Source: Streptomyces sp. NBC_01750
GTDB lineage: Bacteria > Actinomycetota > Actinomycetes > Streptomycetales > Streptomycetaceae
Assembly (NCBI RefSeq): GCF_035918095.1
Contig: NZ_CP109137.1
Location: forward strand, 3,102,001 to 3,166,000
DNA length: 64,000 nt
Direction of reading: 5' to 3'
A program made the position numbers and the translations under genes. Within the stretch, counting starts at the first letter, position 1. The number at the start of each line of letters is the position of its first letter. The notes under the pieces are model-generated. The model did no database searches, was not told where the DNA came from, and saw nothing but the letters and a program-made list of their open reading frames with translations. This document shows, in pieces, positions 8,982 through 17,305 of this stretch.

Positions 8982-9125
8982 TCCCTTCCGCCCCCCTCAG
9001 CACCTTCCGCACCTACTGTGACCAGGTCAGAAGCATGAACTTTCCACCATGAGAGCATAGTTCCCCGCAATCTTGTGGAACCCTTCTGATACGCACTGCA
9101 CGACGCGCACCAAGGGGGCTGGGAA

Positions 9126-9866
9126 ATGCACGGAAAGCACTCAGGTCCAGTACCGGGATCAATCTCGGGCTCAATAGTCGCGGCTATTGCCGCCGGCGTA
9201 CTCATTCTGCCGTTCAGCGCCTACGCAGACGATCCGGTGCCCGGGAGCAGCAAGGGGGGCACGCCCGGGCCCGCCGCACCCGCCGATGTGAAGATCACGA
9301 CCGAGCTTCCGGGAAAGATCACGGTCGACAACAAGTCCGAGAAGACAACCGTCACAGCGAAGGTCGCCAACGGCGGGACCAAGGACAGCGGTCCCGTCAC
9401 CCTCTCCGTCGTCGGCTTCGACGGTATGCGGATCACCGCGGTCGAAGGGTGTGTTCCGATTCCGGCGGGCCGGCTTCCGCAAGGCTCAAACAGTGGTTAC
9501 GCCTGCGCCATCGACAACATCGCGGCCGGCAAGGACCGTTCGTACCAGGTGGCCGCCACCTTCGATCTGCAGAAAACCGGCAAGATCTGTCTGCCCGTCA
9601 CCATGGGCACCGGCGAGAAGCTGATCTGGCAGCAGGGCCCCGTCCCCTTCGGCACCTCCCAGCCCACGCCGAACGCACCGGACACTCCCCTGCTCCTGGG
9701 CACGACCAATGTGCCCTTCGGGCCCGAGAATCCACCGGCCGCCGGCGATCTGCCGCGCACCGGTCCGGCCGACAGCACACTGCCGCTCGGTCTGGCCGCC
9801 CTCGCGCTCCTCGCGGTCGGCGGTACGGGTATCTGGTGGACGACGCGCAAGGCCGGGCGCCCCTGA
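9126..9866 (+). CDS. Secreted cell-wall protein with C-terminal LPRTG sortase signal
   Basis: A 246-residue exported protein. It has an N-terminal signal peptide (hydrophobic VAAIAAGVLILPFSAYA, cleavage likely near SAYADD), a Gly/Pro-rich stretch, and a domain of about 120 residues with an Ig-like/DUF11-like look (TVDNKSEKTTVTAKVANGG, then NIAAGKDRSYQVAATF) and two cysteines (GCVPI, YACAI). The C-terminus is a complete sortase signal: LPRTG at 209-213, a hydrophobic helix and the basic tail TTRKAGRP. Sortase should therefore link it to peptidoglycan. No sortase gene lies in the window. It is divergent from the membrane kinase, which may share its promoter region. Function is unknown. Confidence 0.85.
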   Translation: MHGKHSGPVPGSISGSIVAAIAAGVLILPFSAYADDPVPGSSKGGTPGPAAPADVKITTELPGKITVDNKSEKTTVTAKVANGGTKDSGPVTLSVVGFDGMRITAVEGCVPIPAGRLPQGSNSGYACAIDNIAAGKDRSYQVAATFDLQKTGKICLPVTMGTGEKLIWQQGPVPFGTSQPTPNAPDTPLLLGTTNVPFGPENPPAAGDLPRTGPADSTLPLGLAALALLAVGGTGIWWTTRKAGRP

Positions 9867-9888
9867 ACCCAGGGACGCAGCATGCAAG

Positions 9889-9920
9889 AGGGCCCGCAGC
9901 CGTCGGTGGCTGCGGGCCCT
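9889..9920. terminator. Strong hairpin terminator
   Basis: A perfect 13-bp inverted repeat (9889-9901 with 9908-9920) around a 6-base loop lies 22 bases after the LPRTG protein stop and before the convergent bioY stop. It can serve both genes. Confidence 0.85.
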
Positions 9921-9988
9921 CCGCTTCGTGTGTCGCCGTACGACCCAGCCGCACGACCGGGCGAACCTCTTCCGGCAGAACTACGGCA

Positions 9989-10573
9989 TCAGCCCCGGCG
10001 GCCGACGAGCTTCCATGCCGTGGGCAGCGCGCCCATCGCCAGTGCGGCCTTCAGAGCGTCTCCGATGAGGAACGGCACCAGACCCGCGGCCACTGCCTGA
10101 CCCATCGTCATCCCGGTGGCGAGGGCCAGGTACGGGACGCCGACCGCGTAGATGATCACGGAGCCGACCACCATCGTGCCCGCGGTGCGCAGCACGGAAC
10201 GGTCGGCGCCGCGACGCGCGAGGGCGCCGACGACCGTGGCGGCGAGCAGCATGCCGAGGATGTAGCCGAAGGACGGCATCGCGTAGCCGGAAGCGCCCTC
10301 CGCGAACCACGGCATGCCCGCCATACCGACCACCGCGTAGAGCGCGAGGGAAAGGAAGCCGCGGCGGGCGCCGAGCGCGGTGCCGACGAGGAGCGCGGCG
10401 AACGTCTGGCCGGAGACCGGAACGGGCGAGCCCGGGACCGGGACGGTGAGCTGGGCCGCTATGCCGGTGAGCGCGGCGCCGCCGATGACGAGCGCGATGT
10501 CCCGGGTACGGGAGGCGGGCAGCAGGTCGGCGAGGACCGCTCCGGGACGGGAGGTGACGGAAGCAGTACTCAT
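9989..10573 (-). CDS. bioY: BioY family biotin uptake S-component
   Basis: A 194-residue integral membrane protein with about six helices. It carries the BioY patterns QLTVPVPGSPVPVSGQTFAA near residue 45, GARRGFLSLALYAVVG and MPSFGYILGM. BioY binds biotin and works alone or with an energy-coupling-factor (ECF) ATPase/transmembrane pair; no such partner genes lie nearby. I chose the ATG at 10573 because GCGGAG lies seven bases upstream; longer in-frame starts add an uncharged-helix-free stretch unlike the family. It shares a 413-base divergent gap with the second amino-acid permease. Confidence 0.9.
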   Translation of the reverse strand: MSTASVTSRPGAVLADLLPASRTRDIALVIGGAALTGIAAQLTVPVPGSPVPVSGQTFAALLVGTALGARRGFLSLALYAVVGMAGMPWFAEGASGYAMPSFGYILGMLLAATVVGALARRGADRSVLRTAGTMVVGSVIIYAVGVPYLALATGMTMGQAVAAGLVPFLIGDALKAALAMGALPTAWKLVGRRG

Positions 10574-10700
10574 CGGGACTCCGCGGAGGTGAGGCAGGCA
10601 GGGACACGGTGACGCTATCCCGCGGTGATTCGCTCGATCACCATCAGCCGCCGACAAAGGACGATGGAGCGGTTTGGTGAGGATCAAACAAAAGACGTCG

Positions 10701-10722
10701 ATCACACGCCAGTTGGCGTGAT
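10701..10722. promoter_or_regulatory. Palindrome in the bioY/permease divergent gap (10574-10986)
   Basis: The gap between bioY and the permease is 413 bases and contains no convincing gene. Its clearest structure is ACGCCA-GT-TGGCGT at 10706-10719, extended outward by ATCAC and GTGAT. The position suits an operator for one or both divergent genes. It does not resemble a biotin-repressor site that I know. Confidence 0.35.
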
Positions 10723-10986
10723 GCTCGTCACTGAGGTCGGGGCCGAGTGGGTCCGTTTTGCGCGGAGGGGTGGACTCCGGGAGACTGTGGGATCCCGCCA
10801 ATCCGGCTGCCGCAGCGCTCCTGGTAGCGGCGGGGCGCGAGGGACGTTCGTGACGTTGGGCGCGGTACGCAAGTGTTCACCTTGTGTGAGCATCGTGCCC
10901 GTATAGCGGACATACGTTCCTCGTAAGCGGGTCCCGTGCCCAGACTGGTCCGCTCCCCCGTCTCAGCAACTGAACAGGGCACGCCC

Positions 10987-12396
10987 ATGTCTCGGACCTC
11001 CGCGCCCGCGCCCGTCGACCAGCAGGCCGACGCTTCGCTCTCGCACGGACTCAAGCAACGCCATCTGTCGATGATCGCCCTTGGCGGTGTGATCGGCGCC
11101 GGACTCTTCGTCGGCTCCGGCGCGGGCATCGCCGCGGCCGGCCCGTCCATCGTCATCGCCTATGCGATCTCCGGCCTGCTCGTCATGCTCGTGATGCGCA
11201 TGCTCGGCGAGATGTCGGCGGCGAACCCGGCCTCCGGCTCCTTCTCCGTGCACGCCGAGCGGGCGATCGGGCCCTGGGCGGGCTTCACCGCGGGCTGGGC
11301 GTTCTGGTTCCTGCTCTGTGTGGCCGTCGGCCTCGAGGGCATCGGCGCCGCGAAGATCATGACCGGCTGGCTGCCGGGCACGCCGGAGTGGGCCTGGGTC
11401 GCCCTCTTCATGCTGGTGTTCTGCGGTACGAACCTGGCGGCCGTGAAGAACTTCGGCGAGTTCGAGTTCTGGTTCGCGGCACTCAAGGTCGGCGCGATCG
11501 CACTCTTCCTCGTCATCGGTGTGCTGGCGATCCTCGGCATCCTGCCGGGCACCGACGCGCCGGGCACCACCAACCTCACGGGCGACGGCGGCTTCATGCC
11601 GAACGGCTCCGAGGGTCTCGTCGTGGGTCTGCTCGCCTCGGTCTTCGCGTACGGCGGCCTGGAGACGGTCACGATCGCCGCGGCCGAGTCCGAGCACCCG
11701 GTCCAGGGCGTCGCCAAGGCTGTGCGTACGGCGATGTGGCGCATCGCGGTCTTCTACATCGGCTCGATGGCGGTCATCGTCACGCTGGTCCCCTGGGGCG
11801 ACCCGAAGGTCGTCGAGAAGGGCCCGTACGTCGCGACCCTCGACCACCTGGGCATCCCTGGTGCCGGCCAGATCATGAACGTGGTCGTGCTGGTCGCGCT
11901 GCTCTCGGCGATGAACGCCAATGTCTACGGCGCCTCCCGCATGGCCTGCTCGCTGGTGGCCCGCGGTCAGGGTCCGACGGCACTCGGCAAGGTCTTCAAC
12001 GGCGTGCCGCGCATCGCCGTACTGGTCTCCTCCGTCGTCGGCTTCGCGTGTGTGCTGCTCAGCTACTGGCGGCCCAACGATGTCTTCATGTGGCTGCTCA
12101 ACATGATCGGCGCGATCATCCTGGTCGTGTGGACCTTCATCGCCGTCTCCCAACTGCTGCTCCGTCGCCGGATCGAGCGCGAGGCGCCGGAGAAGCTGGT
12201 GGTGCGGATGTGGCTGTACCCGACGCTGACGTGGGTCGCGCTGGCGGGTATGGCGACGGTCTTCGTCCTGATGGCACGCGAGGCGGACACGCGTACGCAG
12301 CTGTACTACACGGGCGGGCTGACGCTGGCGCTGGCTGTTGTGGGGTACGTGCGCCAGGTGACGGCGCGGCGGGGCGGGTCGACGCGCGAGGAGTGA
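10987..12396 (+). CDS. APC-superfamily amino acid permease (GabP/AnsP type), paralogue
   Basis: A 469-residue permease with about 12 membrane helices and the same signatures as the gene at 5608: LKQRHLSMIALGGVIGAGLF, GSFSVHAERAIGPWAGFTAGW and GEFEFWFAALK. The close match throughout suggests duplication within this region. The ATG at 10987 has AGGG nine bases upstream; an earlier in-frame ATG at 10936 has no clear ribosome site. The C-terminal tail is short and basic, unlike the acidic tail of its paralogue, so regulation or targeting may differ. The substrate cannot be assigned; amino acid or GABA import with protons is the family role. Confidence 0.9.
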   Translation: MSRTSAPAPVDQQADASLSHGLKQRHLSMIALGGVIGAGLFVGSGAGIAAAGPSIVIAYAISGLLVMLVMRMLGEMSAANPASGSFSVHAERAIGPWAGFTAGWAFWFLLCVAVGLEGIGAAKIMTGWLPGTPEWAWVALFMLVFCGTNLAAVKNFGEFEFWFAALKVGAIALFLVIGVLAILGILPGTDAPGTTNLTGDGGFMPNGSEGLVVGLLASVFAYGGLETVTIAAAESEHPVQGVAKAVRTAMWRIAVFYIGSMAVIVTLVPWGDPKVVEKGPYVATLDHLGIPGAGQIMNVVVLVALLSAMNANVYGASRMACSLVARGQGPTALGKVFNGVPRIAVLVSSVVGFACVLLSYWRPNDVFMWLLNMIGAIILVVWTFIAVSQLLLRRRIEREAPEKLVVRMWLYPTLTWVALAGMATVFVLMAREADTRTQLYYTGGLTLALAVVGYVRQVTARRGGSTREE

Positions 12397-12428
12397 GGAG
12401 GGGACCGGGGGCCGTCCGGTGGCCGGGT

Positions 12429-12555
12429 CGTCCTCAATCGCCGGACGGGCTTGAGTTTCCGCCAGGACGGGTTGAGTTTCCGCCAGGCCCGGCTTGAGTA
12501 TCCGCCAGGACGGCTTGGGTTTCCGCCAGGCCCGGCTTGGGTTTCCGCCGGAGGC
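12429..12555. repeat. Tandem array of about five 21-22 bp units adjoining an interspersed-repeat half-site
   Basis: The segment starts with the CCTCAATCGCCGGACGGGCT half-element also seen at 1312 and 4060, and continues as about five copies of a unit like CTTGAGTTTCCGCCAGGACG. Alternate copies carry GGACGG or GGCCCGG, so the array also shows a roughly 43-bp higher-order period. It follows the permease stop and lies in the 566-base gap before sodF, where it may terminate transcription. Confidence 0.75.
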
Positions 12556-12757
12556 GCGCGATACGTATGGGACCCCCGGGCCGCCACGGCCCGGGGGTCC
12601 TTCGCGTTCCCCGGACGTGTGGGGGGAACGCGGGACGACACGCGCGCACACCGCCGGCGTCGCCTCGTTTTTCGCCTTGCGCGCCCTCTATCCACACCGC
12701 GCGGCATATGACAATCTCGCCTCCCCGCTCCGCTCGCCGCGCCTCCGCCTCCCCGCG

Positions 12758-12843
12758 AACGAGGCGCGCGAGCGGATCGGCGTCAGCCCGATGACCGTCC
12801 ACCGCGACCTGGACGAGTTCGAACACCAGTACATCGCCGGAGA
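12758..12843 (+). pseudogene. Remnant of a DeoR-type helix-turn-helix regulator
   Basis: One frame reads [20 protein letters not shown] followed by FEHQYIAG, which closely matches the DeoR/GlpR N-terminal helix-turn-helix (typically LGVSPMTVRRDLDxLE). Neither a normal start nor the expected downstream effector domain follows; the frame soon ends at 12916 after unrelated proline-rich sequence. It looks like a decayed fragment just upstream of sodF. The rest of the 12397-12962 gap holds only the tandem repeat and the sodF promoter. Confidence 0.5.
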
Positions 12844-12923
12844 GTTCAGCGGCGGGGTCACGACACAGCCGCCGGGCGCCTTCGAGCCTGATCACCCCCG
12901 ACCCTCCTGCTGCTAGCGTGCAT

Positions 12924-12940
12924 CTGCATAAGATGTGCAA
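12924..12940. promoter_or_regulatory. Nur-box-like operator of sodF
   Basis: The sequence CTGCATAAGATGTGCAA contains two TGCA cores whose starts are 11 bases apart, matching the TTGCAA-N5-TTGCAA layout described for Nur, the nickel-responsive Fur-family repressor of sodF in S. coelicolor. It sits 22 bases before the sodF start codon, where a bound repressor would block transcription. Nickel repression is inferred from this match. Confidence 0.65.
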
Positions 12941-12962
12941 TAAGCAGTCGGAGGGACCGGCC

Positions 12963-13604
12963 ATGGCCATGTACACGCTTCCTGAACTTCCTTATGACTA
13001 CGCGGCGCTCGAACCGGTCATCAACCCGCAGATCATCGAGCTCCACCACGACAAGCACCACGCTGCCTACGTCAAAGGTGCCAACGACACGCTCGACCAG
13101 CTCGCCGAGGCGCGTGACAAGGAGGCCTGGGGCGCGATCAACGGCCTGGAGAAGAACCTCGCGTTCCATCTCTCCGGCCACATCCTGCACTCGATCTACT
13201 GGCACAACATGACCGGCGACGGCGGCGGTGAGCCGCTGGAGAAGGACGGCGTCGGCGAGCTCGCCGACGCGATCGCCGAGTCCTTCGGCTCCTTCGCCGG
13301 CTTCAAGTCACAGCTGACCAAGGCCTCCGCGACCACACAGGGCTCGGGCTGGGGCGTCCTCGCGTACGAGCCGGTCAGCGGCCGTCTGATCGTCGAGCAG
13401 ATCTATGACCACCAGGGCAATGTCGGCCAGGGCTCGGTCCCGATCCTGGTCTTCGACGCCTGGGAGCACGCCTTCTACCTTCAGTACAAGAACCAGAAGG
13501 TGGACTTCGTCGAGGCGATGTGGAAGGTCGTCAACTGGCAGGACGTGGCCAAGCGTTACGCCTCCGCCAAGCAGCGCGCGTACAACCTCCTGCTCGCTCC
13601 GTAG
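12963..13604 (+). CDS. sodF: Iron (Fe/Mn-family) superoxide dismutase
   Basis: A 213-residue cytoplasmic superoxide dismutase converting superoxide to oxygen and peroxide. Metal ligands are visible as His28 ([12 protein letters not shown]), His76 (ILHSIYWHN), Asp165 and His169 ([10 protein letters not shown]). The sequence, for example the [17 protein letters not shown] start and [11 protein letters not shown], matches the Streptomyces iron form as I remember it. The ATG at 12963 follows GGAGG by about eight bases. A Nur-type box lies just upstream, so expression is expected to fall when nickel is present and the nickel enzyme SodN takes over. Downstream on the other strand is a redox-stress oxidoreductase gene. 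Confidence 0.95.
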   Translation: MAMYTLPELPYDYAALEPVINPQIIELHHDKHHAAYVKGANDTLDQLAEARDKEAWGAINGLEKNLAFHLSGHILHSIYWHNMTGDGGGEPLEKDGVGELADAIAESFGSFAGFKSQLTKASATTQGSGWGVLAYEPVSGRLIVEQIYDHQGNVGQGSVPILVFDAWEHAFYLQYKNQKVDFVEAMWKVVNWQDVAKRYASAKQRAYNLLLAP

Positions 13605-13678
13605 CACCGCCGCCGCAACACCATACGGTCGTCCTGCTCGTGATCGTCTTCTCAACCTTCACCTGCAGGCGGAATGAC

Positions 13679-13717
13679 GAAGGACCCTCGCGAGAACCTG
13701 ACTCGCGGGGGTCCTTC
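13679..13717. terminator. Bidirectional hairpin terminator between sodF and the DsbA-family gene
   Basis: Arms 13679-13694 and 13702-13717 pair over 16 positions with a single G-U pair and a 7-base loop. It lies between two convergent genes and can end transcription of both. Confidence 0.85.
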
Positions 13718-13744
13718 CATGAGTGGCGCGGGGTACTCGCCGGG

Positions 13745-14389
13745 TCAGTCGAAGACGGGGCCCTGCGTGCGTGTGCGCTTGATCTCGTAGAAGCCGGGGA
13801 TGGACGCGACCATCAGCGTGCCGTCCCACAGCTTCGCCGCCTCCTCGCCCTTCGGGGCGGGCGTGACGACCGGGCCGAAGAAGGCGATCTGCTCGCCGTC
13901 GGTGCCGGGCACCGCGATGACCGGCGTGCCGACCTCCTGGCCCACCTTGTCGATGCCTTCCTTGTGCGAGGCGCGCAACTCGGTGTCGTACGTGTCGGAG
14001 TCGGCGTACTCGATCAGCTCCGCCGGCAGGCCTGCCTCCTCCAGCGCGGCCACTATCGCCTCACGGGTGGCGCCCTCACCGCGGTTGTGGAAGCGGGTGC
14101 CGAGCGCGGTGTAGAGCTTGCCGAGGACCTCGTCGCCGTACTTCTGCTGCGCGGCGATGACAACGCGGACCGGGCCCCACGCCTGCTTCATGCCCTCGCG
14201 GTACTTCTCCGGGAGCTCGTCGAGCTTGGGTTCGTTGAGGACGGCAAGACTCATCACATGCCAGCGGACCTCGACATCGCGGACCTTCTCCACCTCGAGC
14301 ATCCAGCGGGACGTCATCCAGGCCCAGGGGCACAGGGGGTCGAACCAGAAGTCGGCCGTGATCTTGCCGGGCTTGCCGTTCTCTGACAT
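13745..14389 (-). CDS. DsbA-family oxidoreductase, Rv2466c (mycothiol-dependent nitroreductase)-like
   Basis: A 214-residue thioredoxin-fold protein without a signal peptide, so cytoplasmic. The active-site region is FWFDPLCPWAWMTSRWMLEV: Cys20 is present but the resolving position of a CPxC motif is Ala23. The helical insertion and the cis-Pro loop VGTPVIAVPG fit the DsbA fold. The nearest known family is the mycothiol-dependent Rv2466c type. The ATG at 14389 has GAGGAG six bases upstream. A SigR-type promoter 40 bases upstream ties it to thiol-oxidative stress, and it sits between sodF and pepN. Confidence 0.85.
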   Translation of the reverse strand: MSENGKPGKITADFWFDPLCPWAWMTSRWMLEVEKVRDVEVRWHVMSLAVLNEPKLDELPEKYREGMKQAWGPVRVVIAAQQKYGDEVLGKLYTALGTRFHNRGEGATREAIVAALEEAGLPAELIEYADSDTYDTELRASHKEGIDKVGQEVGTPVIAVPGTDGEQIAFFGPVVTPAPKGEEAAKLWDGTLMVASIPGFYEIKRTRTQGPVFD

Positions 14390-14429
14390 GTCTCTCCTCG
14401 TTAGCACGTCGCGTGCGCCTCGAACGGGC

Positions 14430-14456
14430 AACGCCACCGTTCGCCCGGGGATTCCC
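14430..14456 (-). promoter_or_regulatory. SigR-type promoter for the DsbA-family gene
   Basis: On the minus strand GGGAAT (14451-14456) is followed after exactly 18 bases by GTT (14430-14432), the SigR consensus GGGAAT-N18-GTT. The implied leader is about 30 bases. SigR is the disulfide-stress sigma factor of Streptomyces, which suits a thiol oxidoreductase. Confidence 0.75.
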
Positions 14457-14522
14457 GTATACCGCGTGCCAGGTGCACATGGGAGGATCGGTGCTGTTCG
14501 AACGAGACACGAAGGAGTGCCC

Positions 14523-17099
14523 GTGCCCGGTGAGAATCTGTCCCGCGACGAGGCCCGTCAGCGGGCCGCGCTGCTGTCCGTCGACGGGTACGAGGTCGCG
14601 CTCGACCTGCGTTCGGCGGTCGGGGAGGCCGCGGAGGGCTCCGGGCCCCGCACCTTCCGGTCGGTGACGACGATCCGCTTCCGTAGCGCACAGCCGGGCG
14701 CCCCGACCTTCGCCGATCTGCTGGCGCCCGCCGTGACGGCCGTGACGCTGAACGGCGAGAAGCTGGACCCGGCCGCCGTCTTCGACGGCTCGCGGATCGC
14801 ACTGGACGGCCTCGCCGCGGAGAACGTGCTGATCGTGGACGCGCAGTGTGCCTACAGCCGTACGGGCGAGGGGCTGCACCGCTTCGTCGACCCGGAGGAC
14901 GGCGAGGTCTACCTCTACACCCAGTACGAGCCGGCCGACGCGCGCCGTGTCTTCGCCACATTCGAACAGCCCGACCTGAAGGCGCCGTTCCGCCTGGAGG
15001 TGACCGCGCCCGACGGCTGGACGGTCTGGAGCAACGGCTCGGGCGCGCTCGACGGGGACGGAGTGTGGCGGTTCGCGGAGACGAAGCCCATCTCGACGTA
15101 CATCACGGCGGTCGTCGCCGGTCCGTACCACTACGAGACCGACCTCTACACCCGGACATTCGACGACAACACGACGCTGGAGATCCCGCTCGGCGCGATG
15201 TGCCGCAAGGGGCTCGCCCGGCACTTCGACGCGGACGACATCTTCCTGGTGACGAAGCAGGGCCTGGACTTCTTCCACGACCACTTCGACTACCCGTACC
15301 CCTTCGGGAAGTACGACCAGGCGTTCGTGCCCGAGTACAACATCGGCGCGATGGAGAACCCCGGGTGTGTCACCTTCCGCGAGGAGTTCGTCTTCCGCGG
15401 GAAGGTGACACAGGCGTCGTACGAGCGCCGGGCCAACGTCATCCTGCACGAGATGGCGCACATGTGGTTCGGCGATCTGGTCACCATGCAGTGGTGGGAC
15501 GACCTGTGGCTGAAGGAGTCGTTCGCGGACTTCATGGGCTCGTTCTCGCTGGTGGAGGCGACCCGGTTCAGCAACGGCTGGGTGACCTTCGCCAACAACC
15601 GCAAGTCGTGGGCGTACCGGGCCGACCAACTGCCGTCCACGCATCCGGTCACGGCCGACATCCATGACCTGGAGGCCGCGAAGCTCAACTTCGACGGGAT
15701 CACGTACGCGAAGGGCGCGTCCGTACTGAAGCAGCTGGTCGCCTACGTGGGGCGCGATGCCTTCCTGGAGGGCGCCAGGCGCTACTTCAAGCGGCATGCG
15801 TACGGCAACACACGCCTGGGTGATCTGCTGTCCGTTCTGGAGGAGACGTCCGGGCGGGACATGACGTCCTGGTCCCGGTCCTGGCTGGAGACGGCAGGCG
15901 TCAACTCTCTGACACCCATGGCCACTTACGACACCGGCGACCGGATCACCCAACTCGCCGTGCTCCAGGACGGCGACGAACTGCGGCCGCACCGGGTGGC
16001 GGTCGGTCTGTACCGCAACGAGGTGGGCGCGCTGGTGCGATACGCCCGCGCCGAGGTGGACGTCACCGGTGTGCGGACGGTCGTGGACGGCCTGGCGGGC
16101 GCCGAACGGCCCGATCTGATCCTGGTCAACGACGAGGACCTGACGTACTGCAAGATCCGCTTCGACGAGGGCTCGCTGGCGACACTGCGGGCACATCTGG
16201 GCGATGTCACGGACCCGCTGGCGCGGGCGCTGTGCTGGTCGGCGCTGTGGAATCTGACCCGGGACGCCCTGATGCCGGCGCGGGACTTCATCGATCTGGT
16301 GCTGCGGTTCGCCGGCCGCGAGTCGGACATCGGTGTACTGCAGATGCTGCACGCGTGGGCGCGCTCGGCGCTCCAGCACTACGCCGCGCCCGAATGGCGC
16401 GAGCAAGGTGGGCGGCTGCTGGCGGAAGGGGCGGTGCGCGAGCTGCGGCTGGCCGAGCCGGGCAGCCAGCACCAGCTGACATGGGCGCGGTTCTTCGCGA
16501 CGACGGCGACATCGGCGGCCGATCTGCAGCTGCTGCAGGGCCTGTTGGAAGGTACGGCGAAGATCGACGGCCTGGAGGTGGACCAGGAGCTGCGCTGGGC
16601 GTTCCTGGAGCCGCTGGCCTCGCACGGGGTGGCGGACGAGTCGGCCATCGCGGACGAACTGGCCCGCGACGACACGGCCTCGGGCAAGCGCCACCAGATG
16701 CGGTGCCTGGCGGCACGCCCGTCGGCGGCGGTGAAGGACCAGGCGTGGGCGCAGGTCGTCGAGTCCGACGCGCTCTCCAACGCGCTGGTGGAGGCGACGA
16801 TTTCGGGCTTTGTGCAGGCGGGGCAGCGGGAGCTGCTGGCTCCGTACGCGTCGAAGTACTTCGAGGCGATCGAGCGGGTGTGGGCGGACCGGTCCATCCA
16901 GATCGGCATGGACGTGGTGAAGGGTCTGTTCCCGAGCCTGCAGGACGACGAGGGCACGCTGGCGGCGACCGACGCGTGGCTGGACGGCCACGCGGGTGCG
17001 CCGCCGGCGCTGCGGCGTCTGGTGCTGGAGGCACGGGACGACCTGGCGAGGGCGCTGCGGGGGCAGGCATGCGACGGGGGCGCGGGGGCGGGCGCCTGA
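14523..17099 (+). CDS. pepN: Aminopeptidase N (M1 zinc metallopeptidase), copy 1
   Basis: An 858-residue cytoplasmic aminopeptidase that removes N-terminal residues from peptides. The GAMEN motif is at 275-279, the zinc site is HEMAH (309-313) with third ligand Glu332 in LWLKES, and the C-terminal half is helical ERAP1-like. Length equals the S. lividans PepN class (about 857). I chose the GTG at 14523 because AAGGAG sits five bases upstream and the protein then starts like known Streptomyces PepN; the open frame extends much further left without a ribosome site. It is divergent from the SigR-driven gene and paralogous to the gene at 25957. Confidence 0.94.
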   Translation: MPGENLSRDEARQRAALLSVDGYEVALDLRSAVGEAAEGSGPRTFRSVTTIRFRSAQPGAPTFADLLAPAVTAVTLNGEKLDPAAVFDGSRIALDGLAAENVLIVDAQCAYSRTGEGLHRFVDPEDGEVYLYTQYEPADARRVFATFEQPDLKAPFRLEVTAPDGWTVWSNGSGALDGDGVWRFAETKPISTYITAVVAGPYHYETDLYTRTFDDNTTLEIPLGAMCRKGLARHFDADDIFLVTKQGLDFFHDHFDYPYPFGKYDQAFVPEYNIGAMENPGCVTFREEFVFRGKVTQASYERRANVILHEMAHMWFGDLVTMQWWDDLWLKESFADFMGSFSLVEATRFSNGWVTFANNRKSWAYRADQLPSTHPVTADIHDLEAAKLNFDGITYAKGASVLKQLVAYVGRDAFLEGARRYFKRHAYGNTRLGDLLSVLEETSGRDMTSWSRSWLETAGVNSLTPMATYDTGDRITQLAVLQDGDELRPHRVAVGLYRNEVGALVRYARAEVDVTGVRTVVDGLAGAERPDLILVNDEDLTYCKIRFDEGSLATLRAHLGDVTDPLARALCWSALWNLTRDALMPARDFIDLVLRFAGRESDIGVLQMLHAWARSALQHYAAPEWREQGGRLLAEGAVRELRLAEPGSQHQLTWARFFATTATSAADLQLLQGLLEGTAKIDGLEVDQELRWAFLEPLASHGVADESAIADELARDDTASGKRHQMRCLAARPSAAVKDQAWAQVVESDALSNALVEATISGFVQAGQRELLAPYASKYFEAIERVWADRSIQIGMDVVKGLFPSLQDDEGTLAATDAWLDGHAGAPPALRRLVLEARDDLARALRGQACDGGAGAGA

Positions 17100-17305
17100 G
17101 GGGGTGCGGGGGACGGGTACCCGAGGGTCTTCTTCCCTCCCCCCGCCCCTTCCTCCCGGGGCAGGCGACCGCCCGGGCCGCGCACGGCGCGAAGTGGCTC
17201 TTTTCGGCAGTCGAACGTCCGTACTTTAGGACGGGGTTGTCCTGAATTGTCGACGGGCTTGTAACAGCGGTTAGCGGGCCGTCCGACCGCGGGCATCCCC
17301 CGGAC

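Noticed and set aside
10574..10986. Biotin riboswitch or small ORF before bioY
   Set aside because: No such riboswitch class is known to me, and the short frames here lack ribosome sites and motifs.
14076..16991. A very long open frame antisense to pepN copy 1
   Set aside because: It mirrors the codon phase of a well-supported gene, is dominated by Arg, Gly and Val typical of GC-driven shadow frames, and has no motif or ribosome site.
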